38,911 bases of DNA from Ruminococcus sp. Its GTDB lineage: Bacteria; Bacillota; Clostridia; Oscillospirales; Ruminococcaceae. A program made the position numbers and the translations under genes. The stretch lies in NCBI GenBank assembly GCA_017543335.1, contig JAFYGE010000002.1, positions 1 through 38,911 on the forward strand. The letters run 5' to 3'. The notes beneath the pieces were generated by a model. The model searched no databases. It was not told where the DNA came from and worked only from the letters and a program-made list of their open reading frames with translations. This document shows, piece after piece, positions 1 through 8,569 of the stretch (position 1 is the first letter of the stretch; each line of letters starts with the position of its first letter).

Positions 1-360
1 GAGCAGCCGGTTTAACCTCAGGTTTAGCAGTCTGAGCTGGAGCCGGAGCAGCCGGTTTAACTTCTGGTTTAGCGTTCTGAGCTGGAGCCGGAGCAGCCGG
101 TTTTACCTCAGGTTTAGCAGTCTGAGCCGGAGCCGGAGCAGCTGGTTTTACCTCAGGCTTAGCAGTCTGAGCCGGAGCCGGAGCAGCTGGTTTAACCTCA
201 GGTTTAGCGACCTGAGCCGGAGTCGGAGCAGCTGGTTTTACCTCAGGTTTAGCGTTCTGAGCCGGAGCCGTAGCAGCCGGTTTTACCTCAGGTTTAGCGT
301 TCTGAGCCGGAGCCGGAGCAGCCGGTTTTACCTCAGGTTTAGCAGTCTGAGTCTGAGCCG
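1..360 (-). repeat. 45-bp tandem repeat, eight in-frame copies
   Basis: Units begin at 1, 46, 91, 136, 181, 226, 271 and 316, each 45 bp and about 85-95% alike; a degraded unit follows at 361-415. The period equals 15 codons. Differences fall largely at third positions or swap Thr/Asn/Val at one site (QTAK, QNAK, QVAK), so the array is being kept as protein. Copy number is likely to vary between strains. Confidence 0.95.
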
Positions 361-757
361 GAGCAGCTGGTTTAACTTCCGGATTAATTTTAACTTCCGG
401 TTTTAACTCTGGCTTCTTTTCGGTGACTGATGTCACTTTCATGGCAGGTTTCAGCTCCTCAACAGGTGCTGACTTTACCTCAACTTTATCTTCTGTCACT
501 TTTACCGGAGTTATTTCCGGAGCTAACTCCTTGACTGATTTTGCAGCGGTTTTAACTGCATTTTCGTTCTCATGACGACGACCGACATGAGCAACAATAA
601 CTCTCTTTTTGACTTTAATATTTTCTTTTTTTGATAGTCTTATTGCTTTTTCAACTATAAAGGGTTCTCCGCAAGCCGGACAGATCCAAGCGTCTTTTTC
701 ACTTTTTACCTGAACCGGTTCTTCGCAATAATAACATTTTACATTCACTAAGCTCAT
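1..757 (-). CDS. Zinc-ribbon protein with long Pro/Ala/Lys repeat tail (partial, runs off the left edge)
   Basis: Read from ATG 757-755 on the minus strand; the frame is open to position 1, so the C-terminus lies outside the window. Residues 1-40 carry two CxxC knuckles, C8-x2-C11 and C26-x2-C29 (CYYC and CPAC), a typical zinc ribbon. A basic stretch follows (about residues 40-60), then a Lys/Glu/Val/Pro-rich linker, then at least eight 15-residue repeats of the type PAPAQTAKPEVKPAA. No signal peptide or membrane segment is seen in the visible part, so the protein is probably cytoplasmic. The tail looks like an extended linker or spacer that may hold a further domain beyond the window. It has its own promoter (791-819) just downstream of carB, so it is probably not a pyrimidine gene. 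Function unknown; zinc binding is inferred from the cysteines. Confidence 0.8.
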   Translation of the reverse strand, partial: MSLVNVKCYYCEEPVQVKSEKDAWICPACGEPFIVEKAIRLSKKENIKVKKRVIVAHVGRRHENENAVKTAAKSVKELAPEITPVKVTEDKVEVKSAPVEELKPAMKVTSVTEKKPELKPEVKINPEVKPAAPAQTQTAKPEVKPAAPAPAQNAKPEVKPAATAPAQNAKPEVKPAAPTPAQVAKPEVKPAAPAPAQTAKPEVKPAAPAPAQTAKPEVKPAAPAPAQNAKPEVKPAAPAPAQTAKPEVKPAA

Positions 758-790
758 AACTGTCCCCCTATAAGAATACTTTGCATAAAA

Positions 791-819
791 ATTATACCAT
801 TTATATCCAGATATGTCAA
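791..819 (-). promoter_or_regulatory. Sigma-A promoter of the zinc-ribbon gene
   Basis: On the minus strand TTGACA (819-814), a 17-bp spacer and TATAAT (796-791) preceded by TGG (extended -10). This is a consensus promoter about 35 bp upstream of the ATG at 757. Confidence 0.85.
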
Positions 820-859
820 GACAATGAGATGAAATGTCACGTTTTATACATAGAATGTT

Positions 860-3800
860 TTAAATTTTTGTTATATCTACCAATTCTACGTCGTTGATAG
901 TTCTGCCTGACTCTAAAACTTTTGCAAGTGCTTTTGCAGTATCTATAGCAGTCAGACTGCATATAGACCTCTCTATTGATTTACGTCTCATTTTAACGCT
1001 GTCACGCTCAGGGAGTCTGCCCTTTGCGGAGGTCGATATTACATAGTGTATCTTTCCGCTTTCAAGGAGTGTTACTGCATTTGGTTCACCTTCAGATATT
1101 TTGCGGACAAGATGTGCTGCTATCATATTTCTGTGGAGCACTGACTGCGTACCTGACGTTGCGTAAAGTTCAAATCCCATACGCTCGAATTTATCAGCGA
1201 TAGGGAGTATCTCCTGCTTATCCGTATCACGTACTGATATGAGGACTCCGCCCTCTTTCTTTAGGTCAAAACCAGCGGCGATAAGTCCCTTTAATAGAGC
1301 GTCTTCAAGGTTTCTGCCTATACCAAGACACTCACCTGTGGACTTCATTTCAGGTCCGAGCATAGTATCAACGTCTGTGAGCTTTTCAAAGCTGAATACA
1401 GGAACTTTAACAGCTACATAGTCGCCAGCCGGATAAAGTCCGCTTTCATAGCCCATATCTTTAAGCTTTGCACCGAACATGATCTTTGTTGCTATGTCTA
1501 CCATTGGTATTCCTGTTACCTTGCTGATGTAAGGTACTGTTCTTGATGAACGTGGGTTTACCTCGATGACATAAACCTCATGATTGTAAACAACGTACTG
1601 GATGTTGACAAGTCCGATAACGTTGAGTTCTTTTGCGAGCAGACGTGTATACTCAACGATTATACGCTTTATACGGTCTGAGAGATGCTGTGCAGGGTAT
1701 ATTGAAATGGAGTCTCCGGAATGAACTCCGGCTCTTTCGATATGCTCCATGATACCCGGGATAAGGAAGTCCTCGCCGTCACATATAGCATCAACTTCTA
1801 CCTCAGTACCCATCATGTACTTATCGATGAGAACAGGGTTTTCTATCATATGACTTGTGATGATGCCCATGTACTCGATAACATCAGCCTTTGAGTGAGC
1901 GATTATCATATTCTGTCCGCCAAGAACGTATGAAGGGCGGAGAAGTACAGGATAGCCGAGGTCCTCAGCAGCTGCGATAGCCTCATCAGTAGTCATAACA
2001 GTATGTCCCTTTGGACGTGGAATACCGCACTTTTCAAGTATTTCATCAAAACGCTCTCTGTCCTCAGCGGCATCGATCATGTCAGCTGATGTACCGAGTA
2101 TCTTTACACCCATATCAGAGAGGTGTCTTGTGAGCTTGATAGCGGTCTGTCCGCCGAACTGAACTACAACTCCGTAAGGCTTTTCAGTCTCGATTATAGC
2201 TTCAACGTCCTCTTTGGTGAGAGGGTCGAAATAAAGTCTGTCACCGGTATCAAAGTCGGTAGAAACAGTTTCAGGGTTATTGTTGCAGATAACAGCTTCG
2301 TAGCCGAGTTCTTTAAGAGTCCATACGCAGTGAACCGAACAGTAGTCGAACTCGATACCCTGACCGATACGAATAGGTCCGGAACCAAATACTATGACCT
2401 TTTTCTTGCCTGAATCAGTACGCTCGATGAACTGCTGAGCTTCATTCTCGTCATCGAAAGTTGAGTAGAAGTAAGGTGTCTCAGCTTTGAACTCTCCGGC
2501 ACAGGTATCAACCATTTTGAATACAGCACTCTTGTGCTTAGGGCATTTCTGTCCGGACATACGCTCTATTGTGGAGTCAAGGTAGCCGTACTGCTTGGCA
2601 ATATCGTACTTTTCTTCTGTGAGCTCGCCCTCTGCAAGCCATTTTTCAAGTTCAACAAGGTTGAGGAGTTTATACAGGAACCAATTGTCTATCATGGTTA
2701 TCTCATGTATTTCCTCCGGAGTTATTCCACGTTTCAGAGCTTCAAATACTACAAATGAACGCTCATCGTCGATAACGTGGAGTTTCTCTCTTATTTCCTC
2801 AGTAGAGAGCTTTGCAAGCTTTTTGAGGTTCATGGAGTCAAGACCGAGTTCGATAGAACGCACTGCCTTCATCATTGCCTGTTCAAAGCTTGTACCGATA
2901 GCCATTACCTCACCGGTAGCTTTCATCTGAGTTCCGAGAGTACGCTTTGCATATACGAATTTATCGAAAGCCCACTTAGGGAACTTGATAACAACATAGT
3001 CCAAAGCAGGCTCGAAGCAAGCATAAGTCTTACCTGTTACCTGATTTATTATTTCGTCAAGAGTATAGCCTATAGCTATCTTTGCAGCAGTTTTTGCTAT
3101 CGGGTAACCTGTTGCTTTTGAAGCAAGTGCGGAAGAACGTGAAACTCTTGGGTTTACCTCGATAACAGCATACTCAAAGCTTGTAGGGTGGAGTGCGAAC
3201 TGACAGTTGCATCCGCCCTCGACTTTAAGTTCCTTGATGATATTTATAGCAGCAGTACGCAGCATCTGATACTCTCTGTCGCTGAGTGTAACAGCCGGAG
3301 CGATAACGATACTGTCGCCGGTATGAACACCTACAGGGTCGAAGTTTTCCATAGAGCAGACAGTTATAACGTTTCCTTTAGCATCACGGATGACCTCAAA
3401 TTCAATTTCCTTCCATCCGCTGATGCACTTTTCAACAAGTATCTGTGTAATAGGTGAAAGTCTGAGTCCGTTTGTAGCTATCTCGTGGAGTTCTTCCTCG
3501 TTATTTGCGATACCGCCGCCTGTACCTCCGAGAGTGAATGCAGGACGAACAATAACAGGATAGCTTATGACTTTAGCGAAATCCAAAGCGTCCTCTACAT
3601 TCTCAACGACCTTAGAAGGGATGCAAGGTTCGCCGATTTTCTCCATTGTATCCTTGAAAGCCTGTCTGTCCTCAGCTTTGTGGATAGTTTCAGGGTCAGC
3701 ACCGAGAAGCTTTACATTGTGGGATTCGAGGAATCCTTCTTCTGCAAGCTGCATGGAAAGAGTAAGACCTGTCTGACCGCCGAGTGTTGAAAGGAGGCTG

Positions 3801-4051
3801 TCAGGCTTTTCCATTTCGATTATACGCTTGATAACATCGAGTGTAAGAGGCTCTATATAGACTTTATCAGCCATAGCCTTATCAGTCATTATTGTAGCAG
3901 GGTTTGAGTTTACGAGGACGACCTCAAGTCCCTCCTGTTTCAATGCACGGCAAGCCTGAGTTCCGGCATAGTCGAACTCAGCAGCCTGTCCGATAACGAT
4001 AGGACCTGAACCAATTACGAGTACCTTTTTTATATCACTTCTCAGCGGCAT
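860..4051 (-). CDS. carB: Carbamoyl-phosphate synthase large subunit
   Basis: Makes carbamoyl phosphate from bicarbonate, ammonia (channelled from CarA) and two ATP, for pyrimidine and arginine synthesis. About 1063 residues, the normal length. It shows two homologous halves, each with an ATP-grasp domain; the repeated VFGSGPIRIGQG / VIGSGPIVIGQA segments open them. A methylglyoxal-synthase-like allosteric domain closes the protein (from about VLISVRDTDK). I chose ATG 4051 rather than the longer GTG frame at 4060: the product then starts MPLRSDIKK as in other CarB proteins, the GTG lies one base from the GGAG ribosome site, and the ATG lies 10 bases from it. The ATG starts one base after the carA stop, so the two subunits are translationally coupled. 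Last gene of the pyr operon; no clear terminator follows. Confidence 0.97.
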   Translation of the reverse strand: MPLRSDIKKVLVIGSGPIVIGQAAEFDYAGTQACRALKQEGLEVVLVNSNPATIMTDKAMADKVYIEPLTLDVIKRIIEMEKPDSLLSTLGGQTGLTLSMQLAEEGFLESHNVKLLGADPETIHKAEDRQAFKDTMEKIGEPCIPSKVVENVEDALDFAKVISYPVIVRPAFTLGGTGGGIANNEEELHEIATNGLRLSPITQILVEKCISGWKEIEFEVIRDAKGNVITVCSMENFDPVGVHTGDSIVIAPAVTLSDREYQMLRTAAINIIKELKVEGGCNCQFALHPTSFEYAVIEVNPRVSRSSALASKATGYPIAKTAAKIAIGYTLDEIINQVTGKTYACFEPALDYVVIKFPKWAFDKFVYAKRTLGTQMKATGEVMAIGTSFEQAMMKAVRSIELGLDSMNLKKLAKLSTEEIREKLHVIDDERSFVVFEALKRGITPEEIHEITMIDNWFLYKLLNLVELEKWLAEGELTEEKYDIAKQYGYLDSTIERMSGQKCPKHKSAVFKMVDTCAGEFKAETPYFYSTFDDENEAQQFIERTDSGKKKVIVFGSGPIRIGQGIEFDYCSVHCVWTLKELGYEAVICNNNPETVSTDFDTGDRLYFDPLTKEDVEAIIETEKPYGVVVQFGGQTAIKLTRHLSDMGVKILGTSADMIDAAEDRERFDEILEKCGIPRPKGHTVMTTDEAIAAAEDLGYPVLLRPSYVLGGQNMIIAHSKADVIEYMGIITSHMIENPVLIDKYMMGTEVEVDAICDGEDFLIPGIMEHIERAGVHSGDSISIYPAQHLSDRIKRIIVEYTRLLAKELNVIGLVNIQYVVYNHEVYVIEVNPRSSRTVPYISKVTGIPMVDIATKIMFGAKLKDMGYESGLYPAGDYVAVKVPVFSFEKLTDVDTMLGPEMKSTGECLGIGRNLEDALLKGLIAAGFDLKKEGGVLISVRDTDKQEILPIADKFERMGFELYATSGTQSVLHRNMIAAHLVRKISEGEPNAVTLLESGKIHYVISTSAKGRLPERDSVKMRRKSIERSICSLTAIDTAKALAKVLESGRTINDVELVDITKI

Positions 4052-4052
4052 A

Positions 4053-5159
4053 TCAGTCACGCTCCTTTTCCATTGTTTCTACAAATTCATCAAAGAGATA
4101 AGAAGTATCCAGCGGACCTCCGTGAGCTTCCGGATGGAACTGTACTGTAAAGGCGTTTACAGCGGTATAGCGAATTCCCTCACAGGTCTTATCGTTAGCA
4201 TTGATATGAGAAACGTGTCCGACAGAAGCATCGATGCTGTCACCGATAACAGCATATCCGTGATTCTGGCTGGTAACATAGGTAAGACCGCTTTCAAGGT
4301 CTATAACAGGCTGGTTAGCACCTCTGTGACCGTACTTCAGCTTTTCTGTTTTGCCGCCGTTTGCAAGAGCCATAAGCTGATGTCCGAGACAGATACCGAA
4401 TATCGGTATGCCAAGCTTTTCAATTTCCTTGATATTTTCAATTATTTCAACATTTTCAGCCGGGTCTCCCGGTCCGTTTGAGAACATTATACCGTCCGGA
4501 GCGAGCTCTTTTACCTTGTCGGCTTTGGTATCAGCCGGTACTACTACAACTTCGCACCCACGTTTTACAAGTTCCTTACGGATATTGCGTTTATAGCCAA
4601 AATCGAAAAGAACTACACGATATTTCTTTTCTTCCGGCTCATAAGTAAGAGTCTCGTTATTTGTGACGGCTTTTACAGCGTCTTTTACTGTAAAAGCGTT
4701 TATTTTCTCAAGAAGTTCATCCTTCTTTGAGTAAACATCTTCAGTTGTGATAACTCCGTTCATAACTCCGACTTCACGTATTATACGTGTAAGGCGGCGG
4801 GTATCGATACCGTTGATACCGACTATGTTATGATCTTTAAGAAAATCGTTGATATTTCCTTCGCAGCGGAAATTTGAAGGTGCATTGCACCACTCACGGA
4901 CAATATATCCTGTAACATATGATTTTGCGGACTCATTATCCTGTGAATTTACTCCATAATTTCCTATAAGCGGGAAGGTCTGAGTAACTATCTGACCGTA
5001 ATAGCTTGGGTCGGTAAGAGTCTCCTGATAACCGGTAAGACCTGTAGTGAAAACTACCTCACCGATGACAGTACCCTTTGCACCGAAGCTCCAGCCTTCA
5101 AATACCTGTCCGTTTGCAAGCATAAGATAGGCTTTTTCAGAATGATTGAAAAGTGACAT
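4053..5159 (-). CDS. carA: Carbamoyl-phosphate synthase small (glutaminase) subunit
   Basis: Hydrolyses glutamine and passes ammonia to CarB. 368 residues. N-terminal CarA-specific domain (about 1-150), then a class I glutamine amidotransferase domain with nucleophile C257 in FGICLGHQ and catalytic H342/E344 in FHPEAHGG. A longer reading frame reaches 5234, but ATG 5159 is preceded by AAGGAGG at 8 bases and gives the expected N-terminus (MSLFNHSEKAYLMLANG), so the extra 25 residues are rejected. Fourth gene of the pyrR-pyrC-pyrF-carA-carB operon. The 157-base gap to pyrF is the largest inside the operon and holds a hairpin (5268-5284). Confidence 0.97.
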   Translation of the reverse strand: MSLFNHSEKAYLMLANGQVFEGWSFGAKGTVIGEVVFTTGLTGYQETLTDPSYYGQIVTQTFPLIGNYGVNSQDNESAKSYVTGYIVREWCNAPSNFRCEGNINDFLKDHNIVGINGIDTRRLTRIIREVGVMNGVITTEDVYSKKDELLEKINAFTVKDAVKAVTNNETLTYEPEEKKYRVVLFDFGYKRNIRKELVKRGCEVVVVPADTKADKVKELAPDGIMFSNGPGDPAENVEIIENIKEIEKLGIPIFGICLGHQLMALANGGKTEKLKYGHRGANQPVIDLESGLTYVTSQNHGYAVIGDSIDASVGHVSHINANDKTCEGIRYTAVNAFTVQFHPEAHGGPLDTSYLFDEFVETMEKERD

Positions 5160-5267
5160 TTTATATTCCTCCTTAATATCGACAGAGGTCGGATGGTTGG
5201 TATTAATTGCTTCTACGCACCCCATTGTACGCAAAAGTTAATATCAGCTTTTAATGAATGCCTGTAT

Positions 5268-5284
5268 GCGGGACTTTGTCCCGC
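5268..5284 (-). other. Intergenic hairpin between pyrF and carA
   Basis: GCGGGAC-TTT-GTCCCGC, a perfect 7-bp GC-rich stem, lies 33 bases past the pyrF stop with no T-run after it on either strand. A small CCC-TTGTA-GGG stem sits next to it (about 5287-5297). It may be a dispersed-repeat relic or a processing or stability stem between pyrF and carA rather than a terminator. Confidence 0.6.
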
Positions 5285-5316
5285 ACCCTACAAGGGCTTT
5301 CAGCACTTGAACTTGA

Positions 5317-6240
5317 TCAAAGATTGATATACTGACAAATATCGTCTCTCATGCGGATGACTTCACGTCTTGCAGCTTTAGCGAAGTCTCTCTCATCGCA
5401 GCCTTCCTTCTTGTAAGCACACATAACAGCTCTTGAAGAATTTACGATAGCACCGAGACCCTTCTCGTCAAATCCGCCTTTAAGACCTTCTGCACCGCCG
5501 CCCTGTGCACCGTAACCCGGAACAAGGAACATTGTGTGAGGAAGTCTCTTTCTGAGTTCAGTAAGCATTTCCGGATATGTAGCTCCTACAACAGCACCTA
5601 CAGCGGAATAGCCATATTTACCTATAGTATCTTCTCCCCACTTCTCGCACATATCGCCCATTGTCTCGTAGATAGTGCGTCCGTCAGCGAGCTTCATATC
5701 CTGAAGTTCACCGGAAGAAGGGTTAGAGGTCTTAACGAGTACATATATACCTTTGTCTCTCTCTTTGCAGACTTTAAGGAGAGGGGAGATACCGTCTGTA
5801 CCGAGATAGCCGTTGACTGTAAGAGCATCAGCAGCAAAAGGCTCTATTTCACTGTCTCCGATAGTAACTGCACCGAGGTGAGCGTTTGTGTAAGCCTCCA
5901 TAGTAGCACCGATATCGTTTCTTTTTCCGTCAGTGATGACGAACATTCCGTTGAGCTTTGCATAGCGGATAGTCTTTTCAAGAGTTCTTATACCATAGTG
6001 ACCATACATCTCGTAGTAAGCAGCCTGAGGCTTGATAGCAGGTACAATATCGTGGATCTCATCGATAATGGCCTGATTGAAGTCGAAGATAGCTTTTGCA
6101 GCAGCTTTGAGAGTCCAGCCGTAGGTATCGAGGTAGCGACGCTGAATGTACTCAGATACATATTCAAGCTTAGGGTCAAGACCTACAACTGTAGGGTTTT
6201 TCAGTTCGATTATTTTTTCAATAAGTCTGTCAAATGCCAT
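5317..6240 (-). CDS. pyrF: Orotidine-5'-phosphate decarboxylase, long (type 2) form
   Basis: Last step of UMP synthesis: decarboxylates OMP to UMP. 307 residues, the length of the longer PyrF subfamily rather than the 230-residue form. The catalytic signature is visible as FVITDGKRNDIG, with Lys106 as the catalytic lysine, on a TIM-barrel scaffold. N-terminal LDPKLEYVSEY and later LVKTSNPSSGELQD are also typical. ATG 6240 has GGAGG 8 bases upstream. Third gene of the operon, 30 bases after pyrC. Confidence 0.96.
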   Translation of the reverse strand: MAFDRLIEKIIELKNPTVVGLDPKLEYVSEYIQRRYLDTYGWTLKAAAKAIFDFNQAIIDEIHDIVPAIKPQAAYYEMYGHYGIRTLEKTIRYAKLNGMFVITDGKRNDIGATMEAYTNAHLGAVTIGDSEIEPFAADALTVNGYLGTDGISPLLKVCKERDKGIYVLVKTSNPSSGELQDMKLADGRTIYETMGDMCEKWGEDTIGKYGYSAVGAVVGATYPEMLTELRKRLPHTMFLVPGYGAQGGGAEGLKGGFDEKGLGAIVNSSRAVMCAYKKEGCDERDFAKAARREVIRMRDDICQYINL

Positions 6241-6270
6241 AAAATTTTCCTCCTTAGATTCATGGGGGTG

Positions 6271-7551
6271 TTATTGATCGTTTCTTATGTCGTAACGTAT
6301 CTCGCCTTCGGAGATAGTAACGAGAGTTTTTCCCGTAAGGGTCATACCTTTGAAAACGGTATTATGTGATTTTGAATGGAGCTTTTCCGGCTCTACAGTC
6401 CATTTCTTATTTATATCAGCAATAAGAAGGTCAGCCGGTTTTCCTTTTTCGATTGCAGGAACTTCAAGTCCGAGGATACGTCTTGGGTTAACGCACATAA
6501 GCTCGACAACTTTATTAAGAGTTATCTCGCCTGTATGGTAAAGAGCAGTAAGAGTAGCTGCGAGAGAAGTTTCAAGTCCGACTACTCCGTTAGGAGCTTT
6601 TTCAAAATCAGCTTTTTCCTCAGCAGCGTGAGGAGCGTGGTCAGTGATGATGCAGTCTATAGTACCGTCCTTGATAGCCTCAATGATAGCTTTAACATCG
6701 GAAGGAGTCCTGAGAGGCGGATTCATTCTGTAATCGGCATCACGCTTTTCGAGCAGTTCATCAGTGAGCATGAAATAATGCGGAGCTGTTTCGCAGGTTA
6801 CTTTAACTCCTCTTGACTTAGCAAAACGTATCATTGCAGCACTTCCCTCAGTGCTCACATGACAAATATGTATCCTTGCATCTACTGATGAAGCGAGTAT
6901 CATCTCACGGGCAGTTATATAGTCTTCTGAAGCTCTGTCCATGCCTTTTACGCCGAGCTTTTCGGAAGTTTTGCCTTTGTTCATGATACCGCCGTTGATG
7001 ATGCTGAGGTCTTCGCAATGAGAAGCTACGAGGAGTCCGTTTTCGTTTGATAACTCCAGGGCTTTTCTCATCATCTCTGCATTTTCAACAGGTCTTCCGT
7101 CGTCAGAGATACAAATGCATCCGGCTTTTTTAAGGGCATCATAGTCGCAGAGACCATTTCCGCTCATTCCGCCTGTGATGCATCCTACAGGGTAAACTTT
7201 AACTCCGGTACCCTCTGCTTTTTCTATTATATAGCGGATAGTTTCGGGAGAATCGCATGGCGGTTTTGTATTCGGCATAGCAAGTACACCTGTAACTCCG
7301 CCTGCAAGAGCAGCAGCACATCCGGTTTTAATATCCTCCTTATGAGTCTGACCGGGGTCACGGAAATGTACGTGCATATCAAAAATAGACGGCATGAGTA
7401 CAAGGTCAGTACCGTCAATGGTCTGATCCGCACTGACATTAAGAGAGACTCCAACATCAGCAATTACACCGCCGTCTATGTATATATCAGTAAATTTGTC
7501 ATTTTTTGCGTCGATCGCACGTATATTTTTGATAAGTATCGATTTAGCCAT
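6271..7551 (-). CDS. pyrC: Dihydroorotase (class I)
   Basis: Cyclises N-carbamoyl-aspartate to dihydroorotate; zinc-dependent amidohydrolase. 426 residues from ATG 7551, chosen because AAAGGAGG lies 5 bases upstream and the product begins MAKSILIKN; the longer frame to 7572 overlaps the end of pyrR and has no such site. Metal-binding residues: H60-V-H62 in DMHVHFRDPGQTHKED, histidines in ASHCED and HICHVST, and the aspartate in ITDHAPHAAEEK. Second gene of the operon. pyrB, pyrD, pyrE and pyrK are not in this window. Confidence 0.96.
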   Translation of the reverse strand: MAKSILIKNIRAIDAKNDKFTDIYIDGGVIADVGVSLNVSADQTIDGTDLVLMPSIFDMHVHFRDPGQTHKEDIKTGCAAALAGGVTGVLAMPNTKPPCDSPETIRYIIEKAEGTGVKVYPVGCITGGMSGNGLCDYDALKKAGCICISDDGRPVENAEMMRKALELSNENGLLVASHCEDLSIINGGIMNKGKTSEKLGVKGMDRASEDYITAREMILASSVDARIHICHVSTEGSAAMIRFAKSRGVKVTCETAPHYFMLTDELLEKRDADYRMNPPLRTPSDVKAIIEAIKDGTIDCIITDHAPHAAEEKADFEKAPNGVVGLETSLAATLTALYHTGEITLNKVVELMCVNPRRILGLEVPAIEKGKPADLLIADINKKWTVEPEKLHSKSHNTVFKGMTLTGKTLVTISEGEIRYDIRNDQ

Positions 7552-7568
7552 ATTTACCTCCTTTTGTA

Positions 7569-8096
7569 TCATGTATTGATTATTGCAACGCTGTCAGAGC
7601 CGTCAAGCTCTGAAACGAAAACACGCACTTTTTCATTATGGGAAGTAGGAAGGTTCTTGCCTACGTAATCCGGACGTATAGGCAGTTCTCTGTGTCCCCT
7701 GTCTATAAGCACCGCAAGTTGTATGCTTTTAGGTCTTCCACGTTTTATCAGAGCATCTATAGCCGCTCTTGCACTTCTGCCTGTAAAGACCACATCATCA
7801 ACTATGACGACATTGCGTTCATGGATATCAAATGGTATATCAGTCAGCTCGCTTGTCTCTTCATTGCGGACATCATCTCTGTAAGGAGTTATATCGAGTT
7901 CACCGAAAGGGACATCAACGTTTTCGAGTTCAGAAAGTTTTAAAGCTATACGTCTGCCAAGCGGGACTCCCCTTGAACGTATTCCGACTATACAGATATT
8001 CTCTGCACCTTTGTTATGCTCAATTATCTCATAGGATATTCTTGCGATAGCTCTCTGCATTGCCTGAGCGTCCATAATAAGGTGGCTGTTTTCCAT
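7569..8096 (-). CDS. pyrR: PyrR bifunctional regulator / uracil phosphoribosyltransferase
   Basis: Binds pyr mRNA when UMP is high and causes transcription termination in the leader; the family also has uracil phosphoribosyltransferase activity. 175 residues from ATG 8096 (GGAG 7 bases upstream). The open frame extends to 8210, but that part is the attenuator region of the leader and is not protein. The PRPP-binding loop VVIVDDVVFTGRSARAAID is present, and VGIRSRGVPLGRRIA is typical of PyrR. First gene of the operon, directly behind its own target site, so it is autoregulated. Confidence 0.96.
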   Translation of the reverse strand: MENSHLIMDAQAMQRAIARISYEIIEHNKGAENICIVGIRSRGVPLGRRIALKLSELENVDVPFGELDITPYRDDVRNEETSELTDIPFDIHERNVVIVDDVVFTGRSARAAIDALIKRGRPKSIQLAVLIDRGHRELPIRPDYVGKNLPTSHNEKVRVFVSELDGSDSVAIINT

Positions 8097-8114
8097 ACAT
8101 CCTCTCCTTTCAAC

Positions 8115-8143
8115 AAAAAATGCTCCCTGCAAGGCAAGGAGCA
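8115..8143 (-). terminator. pyr leader attenuator terminator
   Basis: On the minus strand a 9-bp stem TGCTCCTTG / CAGGGAGCA with loop CCTTG, followed by six T. It lies between the pyr promoter and pyrR. An alternative antiterminator can form: ATACTTAT (minus, 8203-8196) pairs with ATAAGTAT (minus, 8150-8143), which touches the 5' arm of the terminator. Confidence 0.9.
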
Positions 8144-8211
8144 TACTTATAGTTATGACTATGATCCGGCTGTAAATATAGTTCATACCAGTCGGATAAG
8201 TATCTTCCACT

Positions 8212-8235
8212 CGCCTTGCCGACCTCTCTGGATCG
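8212..8235 (-). promoter_or_regulatory. PyrR-binding loop (anti-antiterminator) in the pyr leader
   Basis: The minus strand reads GATCCAGAGAGGTCGGCAAGG, matching the known PyrR RNA site (UCC-AGAGAGG loop followed by GCAAGG). It lies about 30 bases after the promoter and upstream of the antiterminator and terminator, the usual order for PyrR attenuation. PyrR-UMP binding here would favour the terminator at 8115-8143. Confidence 0.9.
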
Positions 8236-8265
8236 AATTAAAGGGTTGTTTCATAAACTTTAATA

Positions 8266-8294
8266 ATTATAGCACACAAAGAAATAAATGTCCA
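8266..8294 (-). promoter_or_regulatory. Promoter of the pyr operon
   Basis: Minus strand TGGACA (8294-8289), 17-bp spacer, TATAAT (8271-8266) with TGC in front (extended -10). The leader from here to pyrR is about 165 bases. Confidence 0.85.
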
Positions 8295-8347
8295 GTATTT
8301 TAGGAAATTTTATTTTTAATCGACTAATTGCATAAAAGGTTGTCAGC

Positions 8348-8566
8348 TTACTTTTTCTTTTTATGATTCTTTCCATAAAGCTTTCGCTTCAAAGCCCACA
8401 CAGCTAAACCTGTTGCAGTCATTGCAGCATTTTTGACAACATTTACTTTATATTCTTTAGTATTTACCTTCGGAGCTTCAACAGCCTTATCGAGAGTTCC
8501 TGAACCGGCAGTTTTAGTGCAGCCGAAACCAAAGCTGAAATTACCTGATTTTTTCTCGTATTCCAT
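8348..8566 (-). CDS. Small basic hypothetical protein downstream of trmB
   Basis: 72 residues, starting MEYEKKSGNF and ending in a Lys-rich tail (KLYGKNHKKKK). ATG 8566 has GGAGG 8 bases upstream, and that ribosome site is built from the last codons of trmB, which points to translational coupling and a two-gene unit. A short hydrophobic stretch (NAAMTATGLAVWAL, about residues 46-59) could be a short membrane or amphipathic helix. I recognise no family. A GFGCTKTAGSGTLDKA segment near the N-terminus is Gly/Ser-rich. Confidence 0.65.
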   Translation of the reverse strand: MEYEKKSGNFSFGFGCTKTAGSGTLDKAVEAPKVNTKEYKVNVVKNAAMTATGLAVWALKRKLYGKNHKKKK

Positions 8567-8569
8567 TAT

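Noticed and set aside
1-415. Regular 45-bp repeat array resembling a CRISPR or satellite
   Set aside because: There are no unique spacers, the units are directly adjoining, and the array is an open reading frame with a 15-codon period joined to a zinc ribbon.
2123-3790. Plus-strand frames opposite carB
   Set aside because: They are antisense shadows of a strongly conserved gene, without ribosome sites or recognisable products.
4052-4060. GTG start of carB at 4060
   Set aside because: It lies one base from the ribosome site; ATG 4051 gives the normal CarB N-terminus and workable spacing.
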